This document shows positions 11,505-20,463 of a stretch of DNA of 64,000 bases, one piece after another. The position numbers and the translations under genes are program-made. Location of the stretch: the NCBI GenBank assembly GCA_035534295.1, contig DATLSE010000020.1, positions 1 through 64,000 on the forward strand, written 5' to 3'. The notes beneath the pieces are model-generated. The model did not search any database. It had not been told where the DNA came from and saw nothing but the letters and a program-made list of their open reading frames with translations. Position 1 is the first letter of the stretch, and each line of letters opens with the position of its first letter. This DNA is from DATKQJ01 sp035534295. Lineage in GTDB: Bacteria > Chloroflexota > Dormibacteria > Dormibacterales > Dormibacteraceae.

Positions 11505-12482
11505 CTAGACCTCGATCGCCACCACGCGCCGGATGATGAGGTTGCCGATGAAGATCAGGAAGGCGGCAAAACCGAGCATGGCCCAGCCGATGAAGGACTG
11601 GGTCATGGGTTTGAAGTAGGTCGGGGTGACCAGGTACATGAACAGGCCCAGGACGATGGGCAAAAAGGTTATGAGGGTGCCCGAAGCCGAGGCCTGAGCG
11701 GTCAGCGTCTTGATCTCACCCTTGATGCGGACGCGTTCGCGGATGGTGTGGGCGATGTTGTCGAGGATCTCGGCCAGATTGCCTCCGACCGAACGGTGGA
11801 TCGCCACCGCGGTCACCAGGAGATCGAAGTCGGCGCTCTCGATGCGGCGGGTCATGTTCTGGAGCGCCTCATCGACCGAACCGCCCAAGTTCATCTCCCG
11901 CACCGCGCGCGCAAACTCGATCGAGATTGGCGGCGTGGCGTTCTTGGCCACGGTGTCGATCGCCTGTGCGAACGAATAGCCCGCCTTCAACGCGTTGGAG
12001 AGCAGGACCAGGGTGTCGCCGAGTTGGTCGTTGAAGGCCTTGAGCCGGGCCGCCATACGTCGTCGCACCCAGAATCCAGGGACGAAGTAGCCGGCTATGC
12101 CAAGCACGATCATCTGGATCCCGACGCCGAAGCGAAGGAGGCCGACCAGAGCGAGCAGACACACCGCCCCGACCTGGATCATGAGGAATTCGGAAGTGCG
12201 CAGTTTCAGGTCGGCCTTGGCCAGCTGCTCGGCCAGCGGTAGCCGGCCGCGCTTGGCGTTGCCCTTGCCGGTGCGCTTGGCGAGGGGCTCAAAGAGCCGG
12301 TTCAAGCGTTCCCGAAGGCTGGCCGGAGGCGCCGGAGGCGCCATCGCTGCGCCCGCGGAGCCGAACTCGGCGAGGCGTCCGCCGAACTGGTCCGTAGCGC
12401 TCCGGCGCCGGGCCTGTCCGATACCCATGACGACCAGGAACACACCGCTGGCGGCGATGATCGCGCCGACTATGGTGATCAA
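11505..12482 (-). CDS. tadB: Tad pilus inner-membrane platform protein TadB
   Basis: Second T2SSF-domain protein (325 aa). It has an N-terminal TM (residues 2-20), a charged linker to about 105, TM segments near 110-145, the F domain with LSNALKAGYSFAQA, and two C-terminal TMs (about 265-320). It begins with TTG behind GGAGGA, 10-16 bases after the cpaF stop. Gene order and paired T2SSF domains identify it as TadB rather than TadC. Confidence 0.87.
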   Translation of the reverse strand: MITIVGAIIAASGVFLVVMGIGQARRRSATDQFGGRLAEFGSAGAAMAPPAPPASLRERLNRLFEPLAKRTGKGNAKRGRLPLAEQLAKADLKLRTSEFLMIQVGAVCLLALVGLLRFGVGIQMIVLGIAGYFVPGFWVRRRMAARLKAFNDQLGDTLVLLSNALKAGYSFAQAIDTVAKNATPPISIEFARAVREMNLGGSVDEALQNMTRRIESADFDLLVTAVAIHRSVGGNLAEILDNIAHTIRERVRIKGEIKTLTAQASASGTLITFLPIVLGLFMYLVTPTYFKPMTQSFIGWAMLGFAAFLIFIGNLIIRRVVAIEV

Positions 12483-12498
12483 AGCGGGGTCCTCCTAA

Positions 12499-14025
<1,527 letters not shown>

Positions 14026-14027
14026 GA

Positions 14028-15560
14028 TCAGCTCACCTGTGCCCGGCGCAGAAGACCGCGTCGCGGTCGCTTACCTCTTGTAGCCTTGGCGTCCTCCAAG
14101 GGTACCAGACAGCCAACCAGTTCTCGCATCTTGCGGGAGATCTCCGCGTCCGGGTTGGAGAGCACGACGGGCACGCCCTTCTGGATCGACTGGAGCACCA
14201 TCCGGCCCTGGCTCGGGATGCGGACCGAAACCTTGGTGTGCAGGTTGGCCTCGAGCTGATCGACGCTGACGTCGGACGGCGCATCCGAGCGGTTTAGGAC
14301 CAGCAGCACCCGATCGAAGCTCAGCCCAAGTTGCTCAAAGAGCTTGAACACCAGTTTGGCGTCCTTGATCGCGGGCACGTTGAGATCGGTGATCACGATC
14401 ATCCGATCCGCGCACTCCATCGCCTCCAGCATCTTGTCGTCGAGGTGCTGCCCGCAGTCGACGATGACGTGGTCGAAAGCCGCCTTGAGCGTGGTGATGA
14501 CCCGGCGCACCTGCTCGGCGGTGACCAGGTCGGCAAGCTCGGGGGAAAGGGGTGAGGCCAGAACCCGCATCCCACCCGGGGCCTCCGGCATCAGCGAGCC
14601 CAGGAGTGGAGCGTCGACGTGAGGCCAGGCCGCGGTGACGTCGGCCATGGTGCCCTGGGGGTCCAGGCCGAGCATCACGGCCAGGTCCCCGAACTGCAGG
14701 TCCATGTCGACCATGGCCACCGAGGCACCGGTCTCCTGGCCCAGCAGCGCGGCCAGGTTGATGGCGATCGTGCTCTTCCCCACACCTCCCTTGCCGCTGA
14801 AGACCACGGTCACAATTCCGTTTTCCCCGTCGGGTTTGATGGGCGGTGGCAATGGTGGGAGCGGGGTCGAGACGGTGCCTTCCAGGATCGGGCGCGGACG
14901 CGCCGCCGGGCGCACCTCGGGCAGATCCTGCATCATCGGCGCGGTCAGTTCGGGACGAGGCCCGCCCTCCCTGCCTGGAGCTGGAGAGGGGCGGGCGGCG
15001 GGTGGCGCGGGCCGAGCGCTTTGGGGCGGGTCGGTTACGGAATCGGACGCGCCGGGTGCGGGCGGCCCGGTCCCAGCCATGGCAGGGGAGCCCTGCACCA
15101 GGCGCTGGGCTCGGCGCCGGGCCTCGGGCGTGCGCCGCTTCCTCGCCTCGAGCTCATGCACTCGCCGAATCGCGGCCAGCAGCTCGTCAACCGGGTAGGG
15201 CTTGGTCAGGTAGTGGCGGGCGCCCGCCTCCATGGCCCGGCGCAGATATTCGCGGTCGTCCTGAACCGAGGTCAGGATGACCGGCGTAAGGGGCATCTCC
15301 GCTCCCAGCTGCTCTGTCGCCCGCAGCCCGTCCATGTCGGGCAGGTTCAGATCCATGATGATCACGTCGGGATTGAACCGACGCGCGGCCTCCATCGCAC
15401 CGGCTGCGCTGGAGGCGTCGCCCACGACCTCTATGTCGGACTCAAACGCGAGCAGGCGGCGCAGATTCGCCACCGTCCGGGGGGCGTCGTCGACGAGGAC
15501 CACCCGAACTTTGTCGGCCGTGCCCGAGCTCGGTCCGTTGCCTACTTCGTGAACCCCCAC
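14028..15560 (-). CDS. cpaE: CpaE/TadZ-like pilus localisation protein: NarL-type receiver + MinD-like ATPase
   Basis: Two-domain protein of 510 aa. Residues about 15-130 are a response-regulator receiver of the NarL type (VRVVLVDDAPRT; acceptor Asp in DVIIMDLNLPDMDG; Lys in LTKPYPV). A Pro/Ala-rich linker (about 150-240) leads to a MinD/ParA ATPase with the deviant Walker A FSGKGGVGKSTIAIN. Proteins of this family position the Tad machine. I chose GTG at 15560, which starts just before the cpaB stop; the longer frame would overlap cpaB by more than 170 bases. An intact receiver with a histidine kinase gene nearby suggests phosphorylation control. Confidence 0.87.
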   Translation of the reverse strand: MGVHEVGNGPSSGTADKVRVVLVDDAPRTVANLRRLLAFESDIEVVGDASSAAGAMEAARRFNPDVIIMDLNLPDMDGLRATEQLGAEMPLTPVILTSVQDDREYLRRAMEAGARHYLTKPYPVDELLAAIRRVHELEARKRRTPEARRRAQRLVQGSPAMAGTGPPAPGASDSVTDPPQSARPAPPAARPSPAPGREGGPRPELTAPMMQDLPEVRPAARPRPILEGTVSTPLPPLPPPIKPDGENGIVTVVFSGKGGVGKSTIAINLAALLGQETGASVAMVDMDLQFGDLAVMLGLDPQGTMADVTAAWPHVDAPLLGSLMPEAPGGMRVLASPLSPELADLVTAEQVRRVITTLKAAFDHVIVDCGQHLDDKMLEAMECADRMIVITDLNVPAIKDAKLVFKLFEQLGLSFDRVLLVLNRSDAPSDVSVDQLEANLHTKVSVRIPSQGRMVLQSIQKGVPVVLSNPDAEISRKMRELVGCLVPLEDAKATRGKRPRRGLLRRAQVS

Positions 15561-16366
15561 CTCTGATCCACGTCCGCCGGCCTCACCAGGCCTGCGGCCT
15601 GAGCGTTGGGGCAGGAGGGATCTGGCTTGGTGTCCTGAGGTTGATAATCGTGGTACGAGGGCAGCGTGTAGCTGAGCTGGGCGTTGAGCGTCAGCCACTG
15701 CATGAAGTCGGCGTCGCACTGGGTCATGACCACGGTCAGGCTTGAGGGTACGCCGGCGGTTGACTGGCCGGTCCCACCGACCGCCCCCGTCTTGAGCACG
15801 GGCACGTTGGTGAACACCGTGCGCGTCACCATGCGCGGCGGCGAGCCCGAGTTCGTGGTCTGAAACACGCTCGTGCTGACGCTGGCCACGACATTGATGT
15901 AATCGCCTGGCTGGATGTAGCCCGCCACGCCCTGGAGCTCGCTGGTCTTGATCGTGGTGGCTACAAAACCCTGTGGGATGGGCAGGTAGGCGGGTTGGCT
16001 GCCGGCGACCAGATCCCCGCTTCGCGCCAGCATGTTCTGGGTTATGGCCTGGCCCTTGGCGACGTTGATCTCGGCCACGGGGCCCAGACTCAAGACGGCG
16101 GACACGCTGCCGAAGGAGGCCGGGGGCGCATCCGAACGCGCCATTCGCTGCACCGTCAGATCGGCCTTGACCAGGGGCGCGCGAAGCGGAATGTCACGCG
16201 CCGCCACCACCACGCTCACGGCCGGACCCGACGGGCCGCCCTGATTGGCGAGAGCGCCGACGAGGAAGACGAGCACGAATGCGAGCAGGGCCAGCACGGC
16301 TCCGACGATGATGAAGAGCCGGCTGCCTCCAGGCCGTAAACGTGACGGGGCCGGTGCGACTGCCAA
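15542..16366 (-). CDS. cpaB: Flp pilus assembly protein CpaB/RcpC
   Basis: Membrane-anchored SAF-domain protein (274 aa). The TM helix is at residues 17-42, followed by the SAF-like segment SVVVAARDIPLRAPLVKADL and a repeated beta-rich domain up to about residue 235. In diderm bacteria CpaB works with the secretin CpaC; no secretin is present here, consistent with a single-membrane envelope. The start is TTG behind GGAGG. A consensus TATAAT lies 37 bases upstream (16403-16408). Confidence 0.85.
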   Translation of the reverse strand: MAVAPAPSRLRPGGSRLFIIVGAVLALLAFVLVFLVGALANQGGPSGPAVSVVVAARDIPLRAPLVKADLTVQRMARSDAPPASFGSVSAVLSLGPVAEINVAKGQAITQNMLARSGDLVAGSQPAYLPIPQGFVATTIKTSELQGVAGYIQPGDYINVVASVSTSVFQTTNSGSPPRMVTRTVFTNVPVLKTGAVGGTGQSTAGVPSSLTVVMTQCDADFMQWLTLNAQLSYTLPSYHDYQPQDTKPDPSCPNAQAAGLVRPADVDQRWGFTK

Positions 16367-16402
16367 GACCTACCTACCTCCGCATTGCTTGATGGCGCGC
16401 CA

Positions 16403-16408
16403 ATTATA
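16403..16408 (-). promoter_or_regulatory. Possible -10 box for the cpaB-tadC operon
   Basis: A perfect TATAAT on the minus strand lies about 37 bases before the cpaB start and just after a small hairpin (TCGCTC-TTTGG-GAGCGA plus TTTCT) that could end pilin transcripts. No good -35 hexamer lies 16-18 bases upstream, so an activator may be needed. The rest of 16367-16563 shows no gene. Confidence 0.4.
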
Positions 16409-16563
16409 GAAATCGCTCCCAAAGAGCGAGCCGCGGCGTGGGCGGCCTGAACTCGAAGCCCAGGACCAGGCGATCGGAGCCTGGATCAGACTTCGGCCGG
16501 CCGCCGGGCCGAGAAGGGCGGCCGCGCCGCTCCTCCCCGCCAGCGCGTCCGTCCGCTCCGGGC

Positions 16564-16761
16564 TCACGCCCCAAGCGCGGTGGTCACGTTGGTCAGCATG
16601 TTGGTCAGCTGTCCGCCCACGAGAATTATCAATACCAATCCGACGATCGAGACCAGGATCAGAATCAGGGCGTACTCGACCATGCCTTGCCCGGCCTGGG
16701 GCCGGTGGCGGTGCCGCTGGACCCGCGCCAAGCGTGACGCGGGGGCGGCCAAGGTGTGCAT
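16564..16761 (-). CDS. Flp/Fap-type pilin 2
   Basis: Prepilin of 65 aa. A basic leader of about 23 residues ends AG, followed by QGMVEYALILILV. The Glu is at mature position 5, as required for Flp prepilins cut by a TadV/CpaA peptidase. The hydrophobic helix continues to about residue 50 and the protein ends TNVTTALGA. The second of two tandem pilin genes, separated from the first by 157 bases with a strong hairpin. The longer basic leader distinguishes it from pilin 1. Confidence 0.88.
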   Translation of the reverse strand: MHTLAAPASRLARVQRHRHRPQAGQGMVEYALILILVSIVGLVLIILVGGQLTNMLTNVTTALGA

Positions 16762-16859
16762 ATTCGCTTTCTCCTCCCGGCGTAGGCACCTGGGCAGAGT
16801 CGTATCGCGTCGGCCTGCTGCTCATTGATGCCTCCCGTTTTAGATCCGGCCCGATAAGG

Positions 16860-16884
16860 GGAGAGCCCCGCGTCGGGGCTCTCC
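16860..16884 (-). terminator. Strong hairpin between the two pilin genes
   Basis: GGAGAGCCCCG and CGGGGCTCTCC form an 11-bp perfect stem with a 3-base loop, 35 bases after the pilin 1 stop. No U-tract follows (CCCTTATC), so it could be a partial terminator or an mRNA-stabilising element that makes pilin 1 more abundant than downstream products. Confidence 0.5.
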
Positions 16885-16918
16885 ATGACACGCTCTTAAG
16901 GGGTATTCGCCTCGAGCT

Positions 16919-17095
16919 CTAGGTGCCCAGGGCGGCGACGACGTTGGTGAACACGTTCTTGATCTGGCCGCCCATCGTAAGAAGAATGACGATAACGACG
17001 ATGGAAACGAGCACCAGGATCAGGGCGTACTCGACCATGCCCTGCCCCTCTTGGCGGCTCAGAAGACTGCGAAGCCGAAAGTAAAGATTCAACAC
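16919..17095 (-). CDS. Flp-type major pilin 1 (58 aa)
   Basis: A short gene read from GTG at 17093-17095: leader MLNLYFRLRSLLSRQEG, then QGMVEYALILVLV, Glu5 after the predicted G-Q cleavage site, a hydrophobic helix, and the end TNVVAALGT. Mature length would be about 41 residues, typical for Flp1. It has a near-perfect SD, AGGAGGTG (17103-17110), seven bases before GTG, and its own promoter, so it is probably the major pilin. The mature region is very similar to pilin 2 (GQGMVEYALIL shared; both end in an ALG motif), indicating tandem duplication. Confidence 0.9.
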   Translation of the reverse strand: MLNLYFRLRSLLSRQEGQGMVEYALILVLVSIVVIVILLTMGGQIKNVFTNVVAALGT

Positions 17096-17184
17096 TGCTT
17101 TTCACCTCCTTCTACCGGGAATCCGTCGGATCTAATGACGGTGTGGACAGGGCATACTTGCGCCCGATCCCATAAGACGGCGGC

Positions 17185-17213
17185 ATCATAATCCGCCGCC
17201 GCCGCGAAAGCAA
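17185..17213 (-). promoter_or_regulatory. Promoter of the pilin genes
   Basis: On the minus strand TTGCTT (17208-17213) and TATGAT (17185-17190) are 17 bases apart; the spacer is a GCGGCGGCGGCGG run. Start of transcription near 17178 gives a leader of about 80 nt before pilin 1, long enough for regulation. Confidence 0.65.
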
Positions 17214-17244
17214 CTTTTTAGAAGCTGATTCCGGTCCGAGGGGC

Positions 17245-18240
17245 TCAGCCTACGAGCGGGAAGATCGCCTCTACGCTGGTGCCCGAACCGGGCTGGCTGC
17301 GCACCTCGAGCTGGCCTCCGACCGCCTCCGCCCGCTCCTTCATGTTGAGCACGCCCAGCTTGCGCCGGGCGCTCGGCTGATGGTAGTTCCGGGGATCGAA
17401 TCCCTGGCCGTCATCGCGAGCCCGCATCCAGATCCGCGCCTCCTGGATCTCCAGCGTGATCTCAACCGTACGCGCTTTGGCGTGACGGTGCACGTTGGTC
17501 AGGGCCTCCTGCATGATCCAGTAGAGGCAGTCCTCCACCTCGGGTGGCATTCGCCGCTCCTCGCCGATGACGTTGAAGCGGCAGACCACGCCCGTTCGGT
17601 CCTGATACTCCGAGGTGATGCGACGCATGGTGGCGACCAGCCCCAGGTCATCAAGGGAGACCGGGCGCAGCTCGAACATGAATCGGCGCATGTCGTCCAC
17701 GGCGTTGCGGACCGAGTTTTTGAACTCCTGCAGCTCGGCGGTGAGCAGAGCCGGATCGCGGCGCTGCAGCCGTTCCAAAATTTCGGCCTCCAAGACCAAG
17801 TTGGACAGCACCTGGGCCGGGCCGTCGTGCAGATCGCGGGCGATTCGGAGCCGCTCCGCCTCAACCGCCTGATAGGTGTCGAGCGCACTGGGGGCCTGCG
17901 CGGCGGGGGCCGGAGAGATGAAATCCGCCATCTGCTCTAGGAGATCGAGCTTCTCGCGCGCCTGCTCGAGCTGATCCTGGAGCCGCTGACGCCGCACCGC
18001 CAGCCCCTCGGCGTGCTCATACACGTTCTCTCGCTCGTGGGGCGAGAACTTCTCCGGGTTGCGGGCGACGTGGCGCCGTATCACCTGCGACTTCTGAAGT
18101 TCGTCGCTGAGCTTGTCCAATTCGGCCTGAAGTCCGGGCATGCGCGCCGCCACGGCGGCCGCCTCGGCCGCCACCTGGGCCGAGGGACCCGATTCCGTGC
18201 GGTCGTCGACCGGCTCGGACGTCGTGCTGGCGTCAGTCAT
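17245..18240 (-). CDS. Cytoplasmic sensor histidine kinase, NarL/DegS family (HisKA_3)
   Basis: Two-component kinase of 331 aa with no TM segment. The N-terminal 30-110 region is strongly helical and charged (coiled coil), as in DegS. The dimerisation/phospho-acceptor motif ERLRIARDLHDGPAQ (His about residue 136) is of the HisKA_3 type, followed by an HATPase_c domain with the N-box NVHRHAKA and G-box DDGQGF. No separate NarL-type regulator with an HTH is adjacent. The closest receiver of matching type is the N-terminal domain of CpaE, encoded downstream after the pilins, so this kinase may control the pilus machine. ATG with GGAG upstream. Confidence 0.88.
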   Translation of the reverse strand: MTDASTTSEPVDDRTESGPSAQVAAEAAAVAARMPGLQAELDKLSDELQKSQVIRRHVARNPEKFSPHERENVYEHAEGLAVRRQRLQDQLEQAREKLDLLEQMADFISPAPAAQAPSALDTYQAVEAERLRIARDLHDGPAQVLSNLVLEAEILERLQRRDPALLTAELQEFKNSVRNAVDDMRRFMFELRPVSLDDLGLVATMRRITSEYQDRTGVVCRFNVIGEERRMPPEVEDCLYWIMQEALTNVHRHAKARTVEITLEIQEARIWMRARDDGQGFDPRNYHQPSARRKLGVLNMKERAEAVGGQLEVRSQPGSGTSVEAIFPLVG

Positions 18241-18295
18241 CTCACCACTCCAATTCGACAGTCTATTGGGAGCCGGGTGCTACGGTACCCAGCCG

Positions 18296-18997
18296 ATGCA
18301 GGGGCACAAGACCAAAATCACAACACCGCGCTGGCGATCAGCCGGCTACTGGGCAGATCTGGGTCTGGGACGCCTCCTGCCGGCGCTCGTTTTCTCGCCC
18401 CTTTGGGTCGACAAGCTGCTCTTAACCGCAGCCGCAGCCCAGCTCCTGGGGCGCGGCCGGGGCGACCCCCTGGGCCTGGCCACCCAGGTCCTGGGGTTGG
18501 CCTACTTCACCCTGCTGATCGTGCTCTACGCCGTGCGGCTCCCCCGGCTGGCCGGGGACAGGCGGCCACAGCTCGTCCTGGCCTCGCTCTTCGGAACCTT
18601 CGGCGTCCTCCTCCTGGGAGTCCTCCCAGACCACGCCCGGCCGGCTCTTGCCGCCCCCGCGGCACTGATCCTCCTGGCCGGCCTGGCCTATACCGTCTGG
18701 GCGCTGTCCACGTTGAGGCGGTCATTCTCCATCCTGCCCGAGGCGCGCCGGCTGGTCACCAACGGCCCCTACCGGTTCAGCCGCCATCCCCTCTACCTGG
18801 GCGAGGCGCTGGCTGCGATCGGCCTTCTGCTGCCCCAGATCACCCCCCCGCGGGTGGTGCTCATAATCGTCGTGTTGATCGCCCAGTACGTACGGATCAA
18901 GGCCGAAGAGACCATCCTGGCTCGCCAATTCGGGGCGCCCTACGCCGACTACCGCCGCCGGGTCCCCGCCTACCTGCCCGGGCCTTGGCCGCGCTGA
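18296..18997 (+). CDS. Isoprenylcysteine carboxyl methyltransferase-like membrane protein
   Basis: Integral membrane protein of 233 aa with about five TM helices. The C-terminal half carries the ICMT/PEMT signature: GPYRFSRHPLYLGE, then RIKAEETILARQFG and YADYRRRVPAYLP. Bacterial members methylate unknown small or lipid substrates using SAM. ATG giving MQGHKTK; the SD is weak. Divergent from the histidine kinase gene with 55 bases between starts, and overlapping the next gene by 13 bases. Confidence 0.8.
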   Translation: MQGHKTKITTPRWRSAGYWADLGLGRLLPALVFSPLWVDKLLLTAAAAQLLGRGRGDPLGLATQVLGLAYFTLLIVLYAVRLPRLAGDRRPQLVLASLFGTFGVLLLGVLPDHARPALAAPAALILLAGLAYTVWALSTLRRSFSILPEARRLVTNGPYRFSRHPLYLGEALAAIGLLLPQITPPRVVLIIVVLIAQYVRIKAEETILARQFGAPYADYRRRVPAYLPGPWPR

Positions 18998-20463
18998 GCC
19001 AGCGGCTCGGTCCGCGGGCGCTGTTCCTGGGCGGGATCATGATGGCGATTCTGGCCGCCCTGGTCCAGCCGGTCGAGGATCCCGACTTCTGGTGGCACCT
19101 TCGCACGGGGCGCTGGATCGTGGAGCACGCCGCCCTGCCCAGCCACGACCTCTACACCTTCACCGTTCCCAGCCACATCTGGATCGACCACGAGTACCTG
19201 ACCGAGATCCTGATGTGGCTCGGCTACCGCATCGGCGGCACCTTCGTCGTCGCGCTCGGGTTCGGCGCCCTCACCTTCGCCGGCTTCTGCCTGATCTGGC
19301 GCACCGCCGACGTGGCCCGCCGTCCCTACCTGATCGCCGGCCTCGGCCTGGCCCTGGGCGGAATCGCGGGTGGGCCCATCTGGGGACCCCGGGCCCAGAT
19401 GGTGACCTTTTTCTTCTCCTGCCTGGAGCTGCTCTGGCTGCGCTGGTACATGCGCGGCTCGAGCCGAGCCATCTACTGGTTTCCGTTCGTGATGGCGCTC
19501 TGGGCCAATCTCCATGGCGGATGGGCGGTCGGCTTCGCGTTCCTGGGCGTCGCACTGCTCACCGAGGCGGTGGGATGGGTGCTGGATCGCGAACCGGGCC
19601 ACCTGATGCGCCTGCGCCGGCTGGGGTTGATCAGCCTCGCATCCGCAGTGGCGGTGGGGGCCACCCCGCACGGGGTGGCGCTTTACCTGTATCCCCTCAA
19701 AACCCTCAGCAGCGGAGCCCAGCAGAGTCTCATCGTCGAGTGGTTCTCGCCCAATTTCCACCTCAATTCAATGCGCCCACTCGAGCTCATGATCTTCCTT
19801 TTGATCATCGCCTTCGCGCTCCGCCGGCCCAGCACCTATGACCTGCTCCTGGCCCTGGCCACGCTCGGCCTGGCCCTGGAATCGGTCCGACACATCGCCC
19901 TCTTCGTGGCCGCCACCACCCCTATCCTGATCGACCACTGGAGCGGGATTTGGAACGAGCACAGGCGTCCTAACCGGCTCCGGCCGATCGCCACCGTGCG
20001 CCCCTGGATGGCCGGGGTCACCATCGCCGGCCTGCTCCTGATCGCGCTCACCTCGGGCGCCTCAATGGCCCGGGGGGCGCTGGCCCAGAACCGGATGCTG
20101 GCCCAGAGCTTTCCGGTCGGGGCGGCGAATTGGCTGGCCGCGCACCCGGGAGTGGGAACCAGAATGTTCAACGAGTATGGATGGGGCGGCTATCTCATTT
20201 TTCGTCTCTATCCGGCCCCCCAGCGTCGCGTGTACATCTTCGGCGAGGCCGAGCTCATGGGAGACCCCATGCTGCTCGAGTACGAGGACGTGCAGACGGT
20301 GCGGAGCGACTGGCTCAGCGTGCTCGACCGGCGCCGGATCGACTACGTGGTCGATGATCGAGGGGGCGCTTTGACCAACGCGCTCGAGGCCACGGGCCAG
20401 TGGCGGATCGCCTACCAGGACCACGTGTCCGTGATCCTGGTCAGGCAACCCTCCAAACCCTGA
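18985..20463 (+). CDS. Multi-pass membrane protein, possible GT-C type glycosyltransferase
   Basis: About 492 aa with 9-11 predicted TM helices. After the first TM the loop PVEDPDFWWHLRTGRWI resembles the acidic loop following TM1 in GT-C/PMT-type enzymes that use polyprenyl-linked sugars, and the C-terminal 110 residues form a soluble domain (FNEYGWGGYLIFRLYP). No family can be named with certainty. The TTG at 18985 keeps the first TM helix intact and overlaps the ICMT-like gene; an ATG at 19039 would cut into that helix. Convergent with the next gene, the ends overlapping by 23 bases. Confidence 0.65.
   Translation: MAALSQRLGPRALFLGGIMMAILAALVQPVEDPDFWWHLRTGRWIVEHAALPSHDLYTFTVPSHIWIDHEYLTEILMWLGYRIGGTFVVALGFGALTFAGFCLIWRTADVARRPYLIAGLGLALGGIAGGPIWGPRAQMVTFFFSCLELLWLRWYMRGSSRAIYWFPFVMALWANLHGGWAVGFAFLGVALLTEAVGWVLDREPGHLMRLRRLGLISLASAVAVGATPHGVALYLYPLKTLSSGAQQSLIVEWFSPNFHLNSMRPLELMIFLLIIAFALRRPSTYDLLLALATLGLALESVRHIALFVAATTPILIDHWSGIWNEHRRPNRLRPIATVRPWMAGVTIAGLLLIALTSGASMARGALAQNRMLAQSFPVGAANWLAAHPGVGTRMFNEYGWGGYLIFRLYPAPQRRVYIFGEAELMGDPMLLEYEDVQTVRSDWLSVLDRRRIDYVVDDRGGALTNALEATGQWRIAYQDHVSVILVRQPSKP

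Noticed and set aside
10809..12242. A 477-codon plus-strand frame
   Set aside because: Antisense to tadB and tadC, which have clear T2SSF features and coupled starts; composition is that of a shadow frame.
16896..17105. A 69-residue minus-strand frame over pilin 1
   Set aside because: The pilin frame (GTG 17095) has the SD, the prepilin cleavage motif and the hydrophobic helix; the other frame has none.
18013..20463. A single 816-residue plus-strand protein
   Set aside because: Its first 320 residues overlap the histidine kinase antisense and the ICMT-like gene in another frame and are low-complexity Pro/Arg. Only the part from 18985 looks like a real membrane protein.
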